From: Acanthopleura granulata
Taxonomy: Eukaryota > Mollusca > Polyplacophora > Chitonida > Chitonidae
DNA length: 64,000 nucleotides
NCBI GenBank assembly: GCA_016165875.1
Contig: JABBOT010000011.1
Coordinates: 8,621,711 to 8,685,710, forward strand
Reading direction: 5' to 3'
This document shows, in pieces, positions 48,346 through 60,439 of the stretch. Every line of letters begins with the position of its first letter. Positions within the stretch are counted from its first letter, which is position 1. Under the pieces are notes generated by a model, which was given only the letters and a program-made list of their open reading frames with translations, had not been told where the DNA came from and did not search any database. The position numbers were made by a program, and so were the translations under genes.

Positions 48346-49512
48346 CATCGTCTCATAGCACTTAATCGTGACATTTTATTCAACATCGCCATCTGTGTAT
48401 AAACCTATTTTTTACAAGAAGACTGATGAGCTCTCAAGGAGATCCAAATAGTTGTATTAAAAGAGTACATTTTCAGTAACGTAGCATTTCTTGTGTACTT
48501 GGTAAGTGTTTTATGGGCAGATCACATACACTGAGAAGCATGATGAACTATTCGAAAGAACAAGGGAATAACTTTAAAACACATTGTTAAGACGAGAAAC
48601 AGTTTAGGGGGCCTTATTACTGTTCTTTACCTCATGGTAGTTCCGTCTCGTTTTGGAAAAACAACACTGAATGAAAGAGCACAATAATTTCATGGTCCGT
48701 TGAACAAAGGTAATACCGGTACCTGGTAGCTTGGACTGTGAGTATAGTACTGAATTCGTAATGTAGTGTGATTGTTATTCGACCGATTTAGGATATACTC
48801 AAAGCATAGTGGATGCCGTTATATGTTTATACACATCATAGCTTATACATTCAAGCAATACTATACGCTTCGACAAAAAAGCTTTTTTTGGTACTCCCCA
48901 CCAAGTTTCTTGCAAATCAAAGCACGGGCTTTGCCTAGCCAGCGGTAACGCCCATATAGTGCTAATTGAAAATGCTAATTAATTTTCCTTAGAAAAAAAA
49001 TGGAATCGTTAGACTGGCCGAATTATATATTTTTTGCAAATAGTATAATTTCGACATGGAGAATCGGAATGGGAACATTGCGAGTCACTGGTGTCTTCTC
49101 AAAGAAAATAATTTGACCTGTGTCAAAGAAACAAAGAAAAGCCGATATCTGCGGCGAATATATCTCCACTGTAGCCTCTTTAAAATAAACCTGTGCGTGG
49201 AGGCGGGTGTGCGTGTGGGTGTAATTGATTGAATGGCGTCTTCCATCCTAATGGATTAAGTAAACATGATCTTATAAAGACTAATATTTTCTAGCTTTGA
49301 TTTTAGCTATATGGCAAAGTTTGACCAGATATATTCCCCTCGAAAGGCATAACTAAATACGCCCTTGTGAAGACCTATAATAAGCCCGATCAAACAAAAT
49401 CCAATCCCAGTCGGAACATATGCATGTACGTCAATAGCGGATTTGTAGACAACATTGGAATGTGCATTGAGCTACCGAGGTTAAAAACCCCTTTTAATCT
49501 GCGCTTAGGATA

Positions 49513-49635
49513 TGAGAGAGTGTGCCGGCAATCTGCTGACTGACTGGCCATGTGTCTCCGTGGTGCTCTATCCGCTTTCCTTTCGCTATACATGGCGGTT
49601 GCCGTTGCCTAAGTGAAATGCATGTATTCTTATCA
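49513..49635 (+). mobile_element. Decayed SINE body and tail
   Basis: 'gtgccggcaatctgctgac', 'ctatccgctttcctttcgc' and 'ggttgccgttgcctaagtg' align in order with the SINE. Confidence 0.6.
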
Positions 49636-49814
49636 GGGAAGACATTCTTATGGATGTGCAACTTTTTTTGATGTAGAGACGGAAATCATTATCAAATCCA
49701 CATGATCATGACCAAAGTTTCTACATGGAAACTTCTTGTACGAATAAATAAATGTTGTACATCCCTAAGAATCTTTTCTCTGTTTTGTCGTTCTCAGATT
49801 TTAAGTGCAACTGA

Positions 49815-49878
49815 AAGAGTTGAGATATTCTTGGGTATGCCGCGTAAAAAAACCCAGTCAAATGAATAAATAAATAAT
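49815..49878 (+). mobile_element. SINE tail fragment
   Basis: 'gagatattcttgggtatgc' and 'acccagtcaaatgaataaa'. Confidence 0.8.
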
Positions 49879-51279
49879 CTGAGCTTCATTTCGTTTTTCG
49901 CTACGCGAAATCAGACCCGGCTGGAGTGACTGTTAATGGTGGACGAGTCAACTGTGTCGCCTCACGGGGAGTGCGGTATGTAAATGTTTACACGGGCCAC
50001 TGGTAATAGTTCTAACACTTGATAGTATTTGATTAAGCAACGGTCCAACCAAAACAGATTGTTTGAACGCCTGCCATATCTTTATAATCGTTGAATGTAA
50101 GGTACTTTAGCTTACGGAGGTACATAAACTTCCCATGAGTGGAAGATAGAGCAGTGAAGCAGGCGGCAGTGGTGGGGCGGGCTGGACGCCAAAATAGCCC
50201 TGAGCAATAATTTAAAAGTGAAAATCACGCCAGACAAGGTTTCACCACGCCTGCTATTCGGCGATAAGAAAACAGTTTACTCATACCTCATAGTTCAGCG
50301 GAGAACTTTGCTACGCCAGGCTAATAAGTAATCTTGTTATGAAATATGGCGACAAGTCTATTCTTGTCCACGTAATCTTGTTATACCGTTATTTATATCG
50401 AGAGATTTTCTGACAACAAACGCCCAATAAAACACTCACTAAGTCGATACAGGTTCAGGTGCGTCTGTAATTGGACACAGAGGAATTGTTTGGTAATTAT
50501 ATCCTTGATTACTACCTCCAAGAGTCTTAACTAAGCTGTGTATTACCTAGCTAACAAACTGGAGCCTGGCAAGCCTCAAATGACTTACACTACTTGCACA
50601 CGGCATCAACGCGAAGTATGCTAATACTTGTCAGCCGAGTGTGTCGAGTGCCTCATGCCAAATCCCGGTTTAATCAATATTCGTTTGATCTGATATATAA
50701 ATATGGTAAAAGTAACAAGGCATAAATTTAAAGGGCTGATTTCAAAAGGGAATTTCCATGAAATCAAAACTGTGACGTTTAATCTCATTTATTGGTTCAG
50801 ACTTAATTACATGATTATCAATTCTCCCAAACAGATGAGATTTTAATTTTATAACGTGGAAATCTCTATATGTATTGAATAGGCGACTAAATAGATAGTT
50901 AAAATGCATTTAATGCAGGGTTATTTTGCTTCTGTCTATCAGGCCTTATTCCTCCCACATGTCTGGTGGCGCCTTCTTGTGGCCATTCTACCATTTCGGC
51001 TGGTAATTTATATGATGCTGTCTCACTGTAAAAGATCGTGCGAAAGATGCGATTCAGGCATGCCACCCCTTTCTATCCATCCCATCTACAGTATATTTAC
51101 ACGAGTGCGATCACTGACAGTGAGGTTCTTCTATGTGCTAGAATATGACTACGTGTAAAAATTACAATAGGCCTTCTCGAATTATTTTCTCATTTTGCGT
51201 CTCAAAGCAAAACTCGTTGGAAACTATTATCCATGAGCATGCGCACATGTGTCCTTCAGTTGAAGTCTAGATCTGTATA

Positions 51280-51699
51280 TTGTCCAAAATGTTATATTAC
51301 TTGGACATAAATTACGTGAGAAAACCAGATTTCGTAAGGTTTCCATTTTCTTGCCGGCTTCATTGTATACTTTCTGAAAAACCTGTCCAGAGTTATCGTT
51401 CACCCGTGAGCCGATTACAAACAGCACTTTGCTCTTCGAGGACACGCCTCGGCTCAGGAACAAACTTTGTTCAGAGGCAATGTTTAGCAAACATTTATAA
51501 AGTTACGGCAGACATGTGCGTTTATTTGACTCGACGCTGCATCTGTGAAACAGTCATATACTACGGCCGCGCCTATATTGACAATGTCAGAGTTCAGAAT
51601 ATTGTGCGTGTGATGCGAAATATACGTAATGACCTGATTTCAAACAAGAACGGAATTGTAATGTCCAGACAAAGTGACCCATTTAGAGTGATGCTGTAA
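51280..51699 (+). other. 139-codon open frame of uncertain status
   Basis: This is the longest unexplained open frame in the intergenic interval. The apparent start codon is TTG; the first ATG is a few codons further in. I see no domain, signal peptide or membrane helix, and no flanking splice signal that would make it an exon. It could be chance, or the remnant of an old insertion. Confidence 0.15.
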
Positions 51700-52032
51700 A
51701 TTTAGTAGAGGCATTGACTTAACAGAACTGACCTATGCCTTCAGCTGAGTGGCGTACTTGCATGTAACACGCATATACACGGAACAGGTACAAGGTGTGT
51801 CTACTGAAATCAATATCTCTGTCCAAAGGTCTGTGAGGGGGACAATCGAATAGCTGAAATGTACTCACTGGTAGGCTCGTAACCGATGTAAAACTCCACC
51901 CAAATCAGCCACACCTATATTAATACATCGTAACTAAACTAGTAATATACATCACGTGGCAGAAGTGTAGTTGTTCAACAATTCTCACGTTTCTATATCG
52001 CTCTGGCTTTTAAACATATCACGTCACTGGAG

Positions 52033-52190
52033 TTTGAAATACAATAAGAAAACACTGCAGGATGGAGAGTTAAACCACTGCCGGAGCGGGGTGGCGAATG
52101 GTCATGAGCGACTACAGTTTCATTGGACCGAAGGCTTCAATTTACCTCAATTAGGGTTTTATTCTGACTTTTCATTAAATTGTAGCAACT
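52033..52190 (+). repeat. Dispersed repeat family B, copy 3
   Basis: 'aaaacactgcaggatggag', a diverged central part and 'ttacctcaattagggtttta' match the neighbouring copies at 52.4 and 52.8 kb. Confidence 0.5.
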
Positions 52191-52274
52191 TATAACCCCC
52201 CCCCCCCACCTCCCAGTACAATGGCCTAAGCAAGGTTAAATAAAATAAATGAAGCTATATAAACTGCAATTTAT

Positions 52275-52540
52275 TAGACGTCACTGCTCTAGAATAACTC
52301 CAAGTATACTGCATGCGTTGCCATCTCATTTAATAAGACAACCCGGTGTAAGCAGTGCATGCCTCGGGGACTTAAGCCGTCCAACAACAGGATGTCTCTT
52401 TATGCAGGAAAACAATATAAAAACACTACAGAATGGAGAGTACATAAAACCAGAGTAGCGACGATGGTGTGATTTACCGGTGAAATCTGGCCTCTTGTCC
52501 AGTTACCTCAGATAGCCTTTTATACCAACAGCTTATGTAA
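52275..52540 (+). repeat. Dispersed repeat family B, copy 4 with upstream unit
   Basis: 'agacgtcactgctctagaa' (again at 52,946 as 'agacgccactggtctagaa'), then 'aaaacactacagaatggag', 'aaaaccagagtagcgacga' and 'accggtgaaatctggcctc'. Together with copies 3 and 5 this makes a loose tandem cluster. Confidence 0.65.
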
Positions 52541-52599
52541 ATACATATATAAACAAGGTTGGTGTCATTAAATTTATTATGTATTTGATACAGGACCAA

Positions 52600-52765
52600 T
52601 TTCTAGTTGCCGTTTCTGGATAGTCGTCGGTTTCCCCTGGCCACTGCCAGGTTTCCTTCCTCCACAATGCTGGCAGCCGTCGTATAAGTGAAATATGCTT
52701 CAGTACGGCGTAAAACACCAGTCCAATAAATAAATAAATCAATAAATAAATATATCAATAAATAA
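52600..52765 (+). mobile_element. SINE 3'-half
   Basis: 'atagtcgtcggtttcccct', 'ctggcagccgtcgtataag' and 'agtacggcgtaaaacacca' with a long (AAAT)n(AATC)n tail. It lies between family-B copies 4 and 5. Confidence 0.9.
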
Positions 52766-52990
52766 AACCGGCACAGTGACGACATTGTGATAGCTGGCAA
52801 ATGGTCACACGTTACCAGTGAAGTCTCTTGTCAAGTTACCTCATTTAGACCTTTATTCTAATTGCCCATGTAAGTGTTTAAGAAGTAACATCTTGCACGC
52901 CGTCTAGCGCCATGGCTGAAGCAGGAGTATGTAAAATACATACATCAGACGCCACTGGTCTAGAATCTCTCCAAACGCTATGTTGTCATC
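52766..52990 (+). repeat. Dispersed repeat family B, copy 5
   Basis: 'attgtgatagctggcaaat', 'ggtcacacgttaccagtga', 'ttgtcaagttacctcattt' and 'gcccatgtaagtgtttaag', followed by the 'agacgccactggtctagaa' phrase also found at 52,276. Confidence 0.7.
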
Positions 52991-53403
52991 ACATATGATA
53001 CATAATAGAGAAAAACGGACATAACCCCCTAACGTGTAAGAATCATTTCAGTGGGAAAGTATGGTTTACAATGTTTTGTTTACTGTTCCAGTGAAGTTGC
53101 TTCTGTCGCATGTCTGTATATCTTTAGATTCTGTTTTTGTACTTTTGCTCTTTAATTTTTACAATGGAATTCATTTTATTTTCTTTCTTTTTCTTCTGTT
53201 TATATTTTTCGTTACGTAGCCTACTGCACTTATGTTTTATCGATTCATATAGTCATCCCGTTTGGACGGAATTCCATGATCCATTACGGATATTTTAGAC
53301 CGGCCCTCTCCAATGTGTCTTTGCCTAGGTCCATTTTATTATCTGTTATCTTTTAACATGACGTCACCGACATATATATCCTGTCACAACACGATTATAA
53401 CGT

Positions 53404-53522
53404 TTATTAATTTATTTGATTGGCGTTTTATGCCGTACTGAAGAATATTTCACTTATACAACAGCGCCTAGCATTATGGTGGGAGGAAACCGGGTAGAGC
53501 CCGGGGGAAACCCACGACCATC
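53404..53522 (-). mobile_element. SINE 3'-half, reverse
   Basis: 'tttgattggcgttttatgc', 'attatggtgggaggaaacc' and 'ggggaaacccacgaccatc', close to consensus. Confidence 0.92.
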
Positions 53523-53861
53523 CAGACCTCTAATTAAGATTTTATCTGTTTGAAATTATACAATGTTTTTCACTGAGCTTTTCACCTTTGTAATGCAGGA
53601 AGTGAATGTCTAAAGGCAATCATTTAATGGGAAAAATATCTGAAGGCATTACTTACCTGTGGGAAATTAGTCATCCAAACAAGCATCGGAATACGCTAAA
53701 ACACCAGAATATTAAGTTCCCAGTGTATAAATATATATATAAGTTTGATCATGGAAGTAAAATAGAAATAAACATCTATGTTAACTTCGTGGTTTGAGAC
53801 AGTAAAAGACGACCCCTGAGGACACGACGAGTATATAGAGGGAGGGTGTCTCAGTTTCCAG

Positions 53862-54000
53862 TTGGGGGTGGAGGGTGGGGTGGGGGGGCTGGAGTAGGTG
53901 GGGCAGGGGGTGTTGGGTAGGCATGCTGGTGTTAGGCAGTGAGTATATATGTGTTACTTTCAACACCTGTTCACCCCCGTCTTCCACCCCCGCCTCCCGC
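53862..54000. other. G-rich tract followed by C-rich tract
   Basis: 53,862-53,922 holds many runs of three to seven G on the plus strand and 53,975-54,000 several runs of three to five C. The strand bias suggests quadruplex potential in the first part, and the two parts could pair as a hairpin. Confidence 0.6.
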
Positions 54001-54094
54001 TGTCCGACACACCTGTATTAAAATCAAGTTTTGCTTACGGGAACTACTTGTTGACCAGAAGTAATGCTCCCAGATTGGCAGCTTTTATTCTCAC

Positions 54095-54120
54095 TTAATT
54101 GCAAATTTATTTGCAATTAA
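54095..54120. repeat. Perfect palindrome with octamer-like half sites
   Basis: TTAATTGCAAAT and ATTTGCAATTAA are exact inverted copies around TT. Each arm resembles POU/homeobox-type sites (ATTTGCA, TAATT). Function is unknown. Confidence 0.85.
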
Positions 54121-55480
54121 TGCTCAGTGCATCAAAAGCTTGACAGATGCTATGCTACTTGAATTATATGTGGAAAACAAGGAAATTTAAAGGTACAGTA
54201 CCAATAACGGTAGTTCAACAGGCTGATAGTCGAACTCGTTTAATTTTAATGCACTTGAGTTATATGGTAGCATGATGAAGTAAAAAGGATTCTCAATATC
54301 TCTACTGCGGTTTGGAACCTATAAAGGACCAATCAAATCAATGCCTTTTGTGACTATGTGAGAAAGCCAGTCAGGTCGCGCAAGTGTAGAATAAGCTGTA
54401 TTTTTTTTTTCTCATGTACGTGATCAAACTCTTATATAATCTATGCAACACGTTCCAGATGGTACTAAATATTTCACTGTACCTATTAATGATGAATAAC
54501 ATTAATTAAAGCTAATAATAGTATTTGGTTATGTTTTTCCTCGGGATACTTGAAAGAATAAAATCACACCAGAGCCATTCTATACTGACTTATTAAACAG
54601 CGAATGAAACTTATACATGTATAAAAACACTGATTTAAATCCACAGATGTGGAATCTCTCACTTTTCATCGCAAACTTTAATTAAGTCGGACGAAATTTG
54701 CGTTTCGAACATTCCAAACGTGTGCATAATGGCTGCTTTATACTTATTGTTGGTGTTTGTATCCAAATAAAGTTACCTAACTTTTCACTGGTCACATATA
54801 CGCACTAGGGCAAGTACCGCGGTGAATAGCTTTCTGGCACGTTGTTCCACCATGCAGGGCGTGACCAACTCGCCGACAGACATCCCTTTAGTTTCATTTC
54901 TATTCACTATATTATCCGGAAGCCCATAATCTACCGCAGGAAAATCAACAAGTGGTCATTGAAAAACAGGTTGTTTCTATTTTTAGCCACAGTCGATCAG
55001 AAGCGCTTGTCAGGTGCGGGGCCAAACTCGTTCGACTGGAACCCCGAAGACTCCCTGGACGGCAGGTCAGTCATTGGTCGGAGTACTTCTTGACCATTGG
55101 CTGGGCTTGGCTCAGTCTTCAACTGTTAGGCGGGACAACTGAAGCTCCCACCGCCCACATAGGCATACACGCACTGTACTACCCCTAGAGAAGGATTGGG
55201 AGAAGTGACATTCTCTTGGATTTTTACCCTGTTTGTGCCCCAAACCAGTGGAGATCGAAGGACTCTTGTTTCTCAGATATCATCCTTTGATCATTTTTTT
55301 TTGTGTGTACTGTTACGAAGGAATACACACATTTCAAGATGTAGCCACCAGATGGATTACGCAGTAAATCTTACTAGTGATACAATATGACTTCACCGGA
55401 GGATTCCAGTTTGCCCAACTTTTACTGAGCGACACAGCCTATACTGAATTTTCTTGTGGAATACCTAGTATCTTACAAAC

Positions 55481-55510
55481 ATGTCTTGGCGGACAAGATT
55501 CCACGACAAG
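55481..55510 (+). CDS. Gene B exon 1: start and first 10 residues of SEA-domain type II membrane protein
   Basis: ATG and nine codons (M-S-W-R-T-R-F-H-D-K) end at a consensus donor, AAG|GTAAGT, in phase 0. The next exon, 6.8 kb away, opens in phase 0 with W-P-Y-L. Size, phase and basic character match exon 1 of gene A. The call depends on that parallel. Nothing upstream within about 300 bases looked like a definite TATA box, and the 5' untranslated region could be spliced. Confidence 0.65.
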
Positions 55511-56872
55511 GTAAGTTGACACATCTATATACGTCGTTCTTATTTCATTTTGTAAAAGAGATCTCTAATATATGCACATTTTGCATTCCATACCCACTCC
55601 ATACGCTTTCTAAAATTCAAAGGCACTCGTAGCCAAACCAGAAGCATAAAAATCTCACTCGATCTTTCCAAATATCATTTCCGACAAATTCTACACGAAT
55701 ACCCTGGATCTGTTTTGAAATTCTGAATTTGTTACGCAGTAATTTATAATAATGTTTTCTCATGTTTAAACGGCATCAAAAATTTGTCATATTGGTCTTA
55801 ACTCACCAAGAAAATTGCTTACGGATACCAAGCAGGCGTTAGGTATTTACCCAACAAGTTGTGAGCCATAACAAATTGTTGTTGTTCATTTTCACTCTTT
55901 TCCTTGGCAATGAACACCACTGATTCATTTTCGTTTTTCAAAATCGTATATACATTCTTGTTTTACGATTTATTTGTCGACCAGCGCCGATACAGCTTGG
56001 TAGGAGAGGTAAGGAGTTTGCGCGTATAATATCTGATTATAAAGCTGTACATGGAATGGAATGTGAAAGTATTTGTAGATCGCCCTGGCCTTGAGGGAAG
56101 TGCGCGGATATAGTGGCGGTTTTGAACTGTTAGGTCAACATTACGTAACCCTTTGGACTGGTGACAAGCACTCCTACAGGTGTGGCATTTGAAAATCTCG
56201 TGTAGCCTTGCAAACCAAACATGCGTGAGAAATTAAACCAGCGGCCTTCTCTTCAAAGTCAGCAAGTGTTGATGCTTTCTGTGGAAATTTGGAACAAAAG
56301 ATTAAAGCTCCCTCTTCCCTCTGCCTGCTGTGATGGAAGGCAGCTCATTTCATTCTAATTAAGTTATGTTTAAAATACATAAGCTTTCACTCCCGTAGTA
56401 CTGTTCCTTGCTTTTACCATATGCCCCAAAAGGGAGACAGAATTCACAGGCAGTGCTCAAATCTTACTGCACAAAACGGGACACGTTACGTAATGATTCG
56501 TCACTGTATGCACCAGAAAAGAAATTTACCAACTAGCTGTAGATGTCCGGGAAGAGTGCGATGAAGGCATTATTTGCATATAAAACGGTTAAGGACAGGT
56601 GAAGATTAATATTTGGACACAATGAAACGTTCACAAACATGATCAGCCACAGGAAATACGAAAACCATACGAGAATCTTCTTCCAGTATAACATTCCTGC
56701 AATAGTAGCTTAAAACAATCATTTTCACGATTAGTCACAATAATATTCTCGAATTTGAATAATTGTACGTGTTCTGAATATAACTGTAAGTGAGGTGAAT
56801 ATGAATAATTCAACAACTGTAAGTTTTTTGGTAATATATAATTATCAATATGCGATTAAAAATTTGATAATA

Positions 56873-57726
56873 TTTATTTATTTATTAGATTGTTTTTTTA
56901 CGCCGTAATCAAGAATATTTCACTATTTATACCGAATAATTGACGGCTGCACGAACTGCAATTTTATCAGGGTATAGATTTCAAGGCACTGGATGTGTTG
57001 TTACTTGATGCAGTTGGTTGATGTTGAAAAACACCGAAGCACAATAGAGTCGTATGTTATTATGAAGTGGAATGGTTATTATTAGGCGTACAATAACTCA
57101 TTAAGTGGCCGTCTTCTATTTATGTTTTATATTATCATATTTGTTTACTTATATCTTTGATTTTTTTTAACGCCGTTCACAAGAATATTTCGCTTATACG
57201 ACGGCAGGTACCATTATGGTGAGAGGAAACCGGGGGAATATTTTATCATAGAAAATAAGGTAGTCTATATATGCGGGTTCAAAACAGCCTTTGGTCACCC
57301 AGGGAATTTGTAGATTTCGCGGGATCTCGGTCTTGAACGGTTTAACATTCTAACATTCGCTTAAGATCACTTGTTTTAACCAATACATAACACGTGCTAC
57401 ACCAGGTAGCTGGTCAGTGGTAGCTGGTTTTTCCCGGCCTTTCCTCGTTTCGCCACATATATCTGTTTATTTACTTGACTGGTGTTTTACGCCGAACTCA
57501 AGAATATTTCACATATACGACGGCGGCCAGCATTATGGTGGGAGGGAACCGGGCAGAGCCCGGGGGGAACCCACGACGATCCGCAGATTGCTGGCAGACC
57601 TTTCCACCTACGGCCGGAGAGGAAGCCAGCATGAGCTGGTTTTGAACTCACAGCGACCTCATTGCCGGGGGGTTCGGGCCATTGTGATGCGATAGCGCAC
57701 TAACCGACTGAGCCATGGAGGCCCTC
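56873..57726 (-). mobile_element. Composite SINE-bounded retroelement, copy 2, with 14-bp target site duplication
   Basis: On the minus strand the element begins with a full SINE (57,726 down to about 57,466), continues with non-SINE sequence shared with 42.3-42.6 kb, a SINE 3' fragment (57,240-57,150), more shared sequence, and ends in another SINE tail with (AAAT)n (56,932-56,873). AAAATTTGATAATA stands on both sides, at 56,859-56,872 and 57,727-57,740. The 854 bases therefore went in as one unit. Confidence 0.92.
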
Positions 57727-59728
57727 AAAATTTGATAATAATCAAACAAAGTATGAATTTCAACTGATAATAAATAATCAGAAGCAGCCAAACTGGCCAT
57801 TCAAAATATGATTCATATACTCTTCGCGGATCATTCATCCATATCGACAGCTCATTCAGTTATAGCAATAATGGAGTGATCGCTAGCATTCAGCCTATGA
57901 ATGTCGCGATGTATTGCTGTGTTATTGCCGACATAGTCTAAAGCAAGGCTCATTCATTCATTCTAAAATTGAGTTATCGACACTAATATTTGACCTATCA
58001 ATCAGCATACATCAACACTAAGCTCGATATTTGTTTTGTCCGAGACATAGCCGAGATACCACATGCATGTACTTCAAATACTGTATTATATACTCAAAAT
58101 TTTGGCTCTCGTAAGACATAATGCTACTGGGCGAATGTCGCATGATTCATTTGTTAGTCTAAGCCTTACAGATCATGATGACCCAACCGGTTGCGCTTTC
58201 CCAAGCTCGCACTTGTCCGTGACTGTCCCATTCTAAGAGGTTTGGTACCTGCCCACGGTGTGATTACAAGTCCAAACAGTGCAGTAAACCACAGCGCACA
58301 AAGGCGCCTTTACTGGAAGACTTTGGGAACCATATTATCTCCCGTCTTTCCCCATTCTCTCACGGACAGCTTTGCCAACAAACTCGAGGACATTCTGTCG
58401 AGAAAACACAACGCTGAATTTCTGACGTTAGTTTAAGAGCCCTTCGAGGAAACAGCCTCGCAAACAGGTGACTTAGAAATAAGCATACATTACATAACAT
58501 TATTACATTTACTAACTTCGTTTATATTTCACTTGCTCATGCTATAGATCAACGCTGAGGTAGCTTTTACCCAGAAAGTTTGAATAAAGGTTAAAGCCAT
58601 GGTGCAAGCAAATGTGAACAAACTAATCCACATTTTCCAAGATCAGCCGTGGTTTCTAATTCACTCGTAGCTAACGAAGGATATTCAGACTTCCCTTTCC
58701 AGCTGTGACAAGCAGCTCTGCATGTCGATCTTTCTGAATGTTTGTCCGTCAATCGGCCTGTCAAATTTTTGACACCGTACATTTCAACACAGGACATTGA
58801 CTTGAAGAGCGGTCTGGGTGCAAAACGACATGGACTATTTACGCAGTGTTGCTGTTTCGGCGAATTTACAATTTTTTCCCTTTATCAATAAACCCACGCT
58901 ATGTAACTTACGTTACATGTTATGCGTGTAATAGTGGGATTCTGACTTGTTCATGCGCCACATTCCTTAACGTATTGTTTTGAAATACGCACTGTCAGTT
59001 CATTCTGAATTGACACAATTAGTCAGAATGCTTTCTCAAAGAATTTATGATTTCCACCTTCCATAACATTTCCCAGGGTGGGGCAATGTAGTTTTATGTC
59101 TTCATTTCAAAGGCCCAGGGTCACAATGGAATGCGGAGTCAGGCCGTTAAACGTCTCGCCAACTTTTTCAAGGGGCTTGGCCTTACTGTTTGTCCAGCTT
59201 AAAACTTATCACAGTGGTCACCACCGGGGTACAGAAGGATTTGGATACCGGACACTTGAAACCCGTCTTGAGAACCGCGTACATATTGTCCATTCTTTAG
59301 TCGGTCATTGATTACATTCTTTTGGTGGACAGCGCATTCCATTGTGTGTGCACATATCAAACATCCGCTAAAAGGGTGTGGTCTGGGGTACTTGCCACAG
59401 GTCGAAGTTTCCACAAATGCTGAAGCCATTCTCCAGGGTCCACTTTCCCCTCGTTCCTCCTACGTAATCCCCTGTGGCCAGGCGTGTCGAATGCTCTGAC
59501 TCTCTTGAAAACAGCCTCACCGTGACTTCATTGACTCATTGTGAGCCAGATCCTGCCCCATGGGCACAATTATTTAATGACCCTCGACGCCATTCACGTG
59601 TGCTCAGCTTTCTAACGCAACTGACCCATCCCCACAGGCGATACTTATTATGAGAGGGACAGGATGATACGTCCCCGCGACACCCAGAATTGTCTGAACT
59701 CCAGTTCAAATCCCCTATATCTAGTTCC

Positions 59729-59965
59729 ACAGCGGCTACGGTGGCCTAGCGGATTTATGGTCTGCCTCGTAAACGATACATCTAGGCTTCAATATCGAGT
59801 CTAATCATATGTGATGCTTTGACATCGTAAATTTCCCCACTGCCTTACCCGGCTCTCAAAATAAGATGGATAGACCAAATACTGGTCAACCCGGTATCGG
59901 GAGAAACAGTCGTGATATGACAGATATATGCTGAGCATTAAAGACCGATCAAACAAACAATCCAG
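59729..59965 (+). mobile_element. tRNA-Thr(CGT)-like SINE
   Basis: 'cggtggcctagcggattta' is A-box-like, 'tctgcctcgtaaacgatac' resembles a tRNA-Thr anticodon arm with CGT, and 'taggcttcaatatcgagtc' is a decayed B box. About 170 bases of non-tRNA body follow, ending 'gaccgatcaaacaaacaat'. It is a different family from the dominant SINE. Confidence 0.6.
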
Positions 59966-60147
59966 TTTCGCAGCAGAAATCACGTTTTCGTCTTGATTAC
60001 GGCTTCCTCGTGATTGTGGTTTCCTCGTTACTGGGATTTCTTCGTGGTTGAAGATTCCTCGTGGCTGCCGTTTCGCGGTGGTTGGGGTTTCCTCTTGAAT
60101 GGGGCTTTACCACGGTCATTGAGATGCAATCAACATATTCAGCCGTG

Positions 60148-60177
60148 TGTATTTATTTTATTTTATTTTATTTTATT
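60148..60177. repeat. (ATTTT)n microsatellite
   Basis: About five ATTTT units directly before the full-length SINE. Confidence 0.95.
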
Positions 60178-60439
60178 GTGGGGGACCTCCGTGGCTCAGT
60201 TGGTTAACGCGCTAGTGCAGCGTATGGCCCAGAAGCCTTCAACCAATACAGTCGCTGTGAGTTCGTCCAGCTCATGCTCGCTTCCTCTCCGACCAAACGT
60301 GGAAAGACAGGCCAGCAACTTACGGATGATCCTGGGTTTTCTCCGGGCTCTGCCTGCTTTCCTCCCACCACAATGCTGGCCGCCGTCGTATAAGTGAAAT
60401 ATTCTTGAGTACGGCGTAAACACCAATCAAATAAATAAA
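60178..60439 (+). mobile_element. tRNA-derived SINE, full length, well preserved
   Basis: Head 'acctccgtggctcagttgg' and 'taacgcgctagtgcagcg', body with 'gctgtgagttcgtccagct', tail 'gtcgtataagtgaaatatt' and 'gagtacggcgtaaacacca'. Flanks 'ttattttattg' (60,167-60,177) and 'ttatttcattg' (60,440-60,450) are probably target duplications. Several open frames on both strands here come from the repeat. Confidence 0.95.

Larger units (their letters stand above)
33185..55480. other. Intergenic interval between gene A and gene B (22 kb)
   Basis: No exon with good splice sites and coherent frame was found here on either strand. Its identified content is SINE copies, family-B repeats, microsatellites, minisatellites and fold-back sequences, listed separately. 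An open frame of 139 codons at 51,280-51,699 (plus) has no features I recognise. Confidence 0.4.

Noticed and set aside
57417..57695. 92-residue open frame and its relatives at 42,140-42,421 and 41,982-42,302 (minus)
   Set aside because: All are translations of SINE or composite-repeat sequence and resemble each other only because the DNA is repeated.
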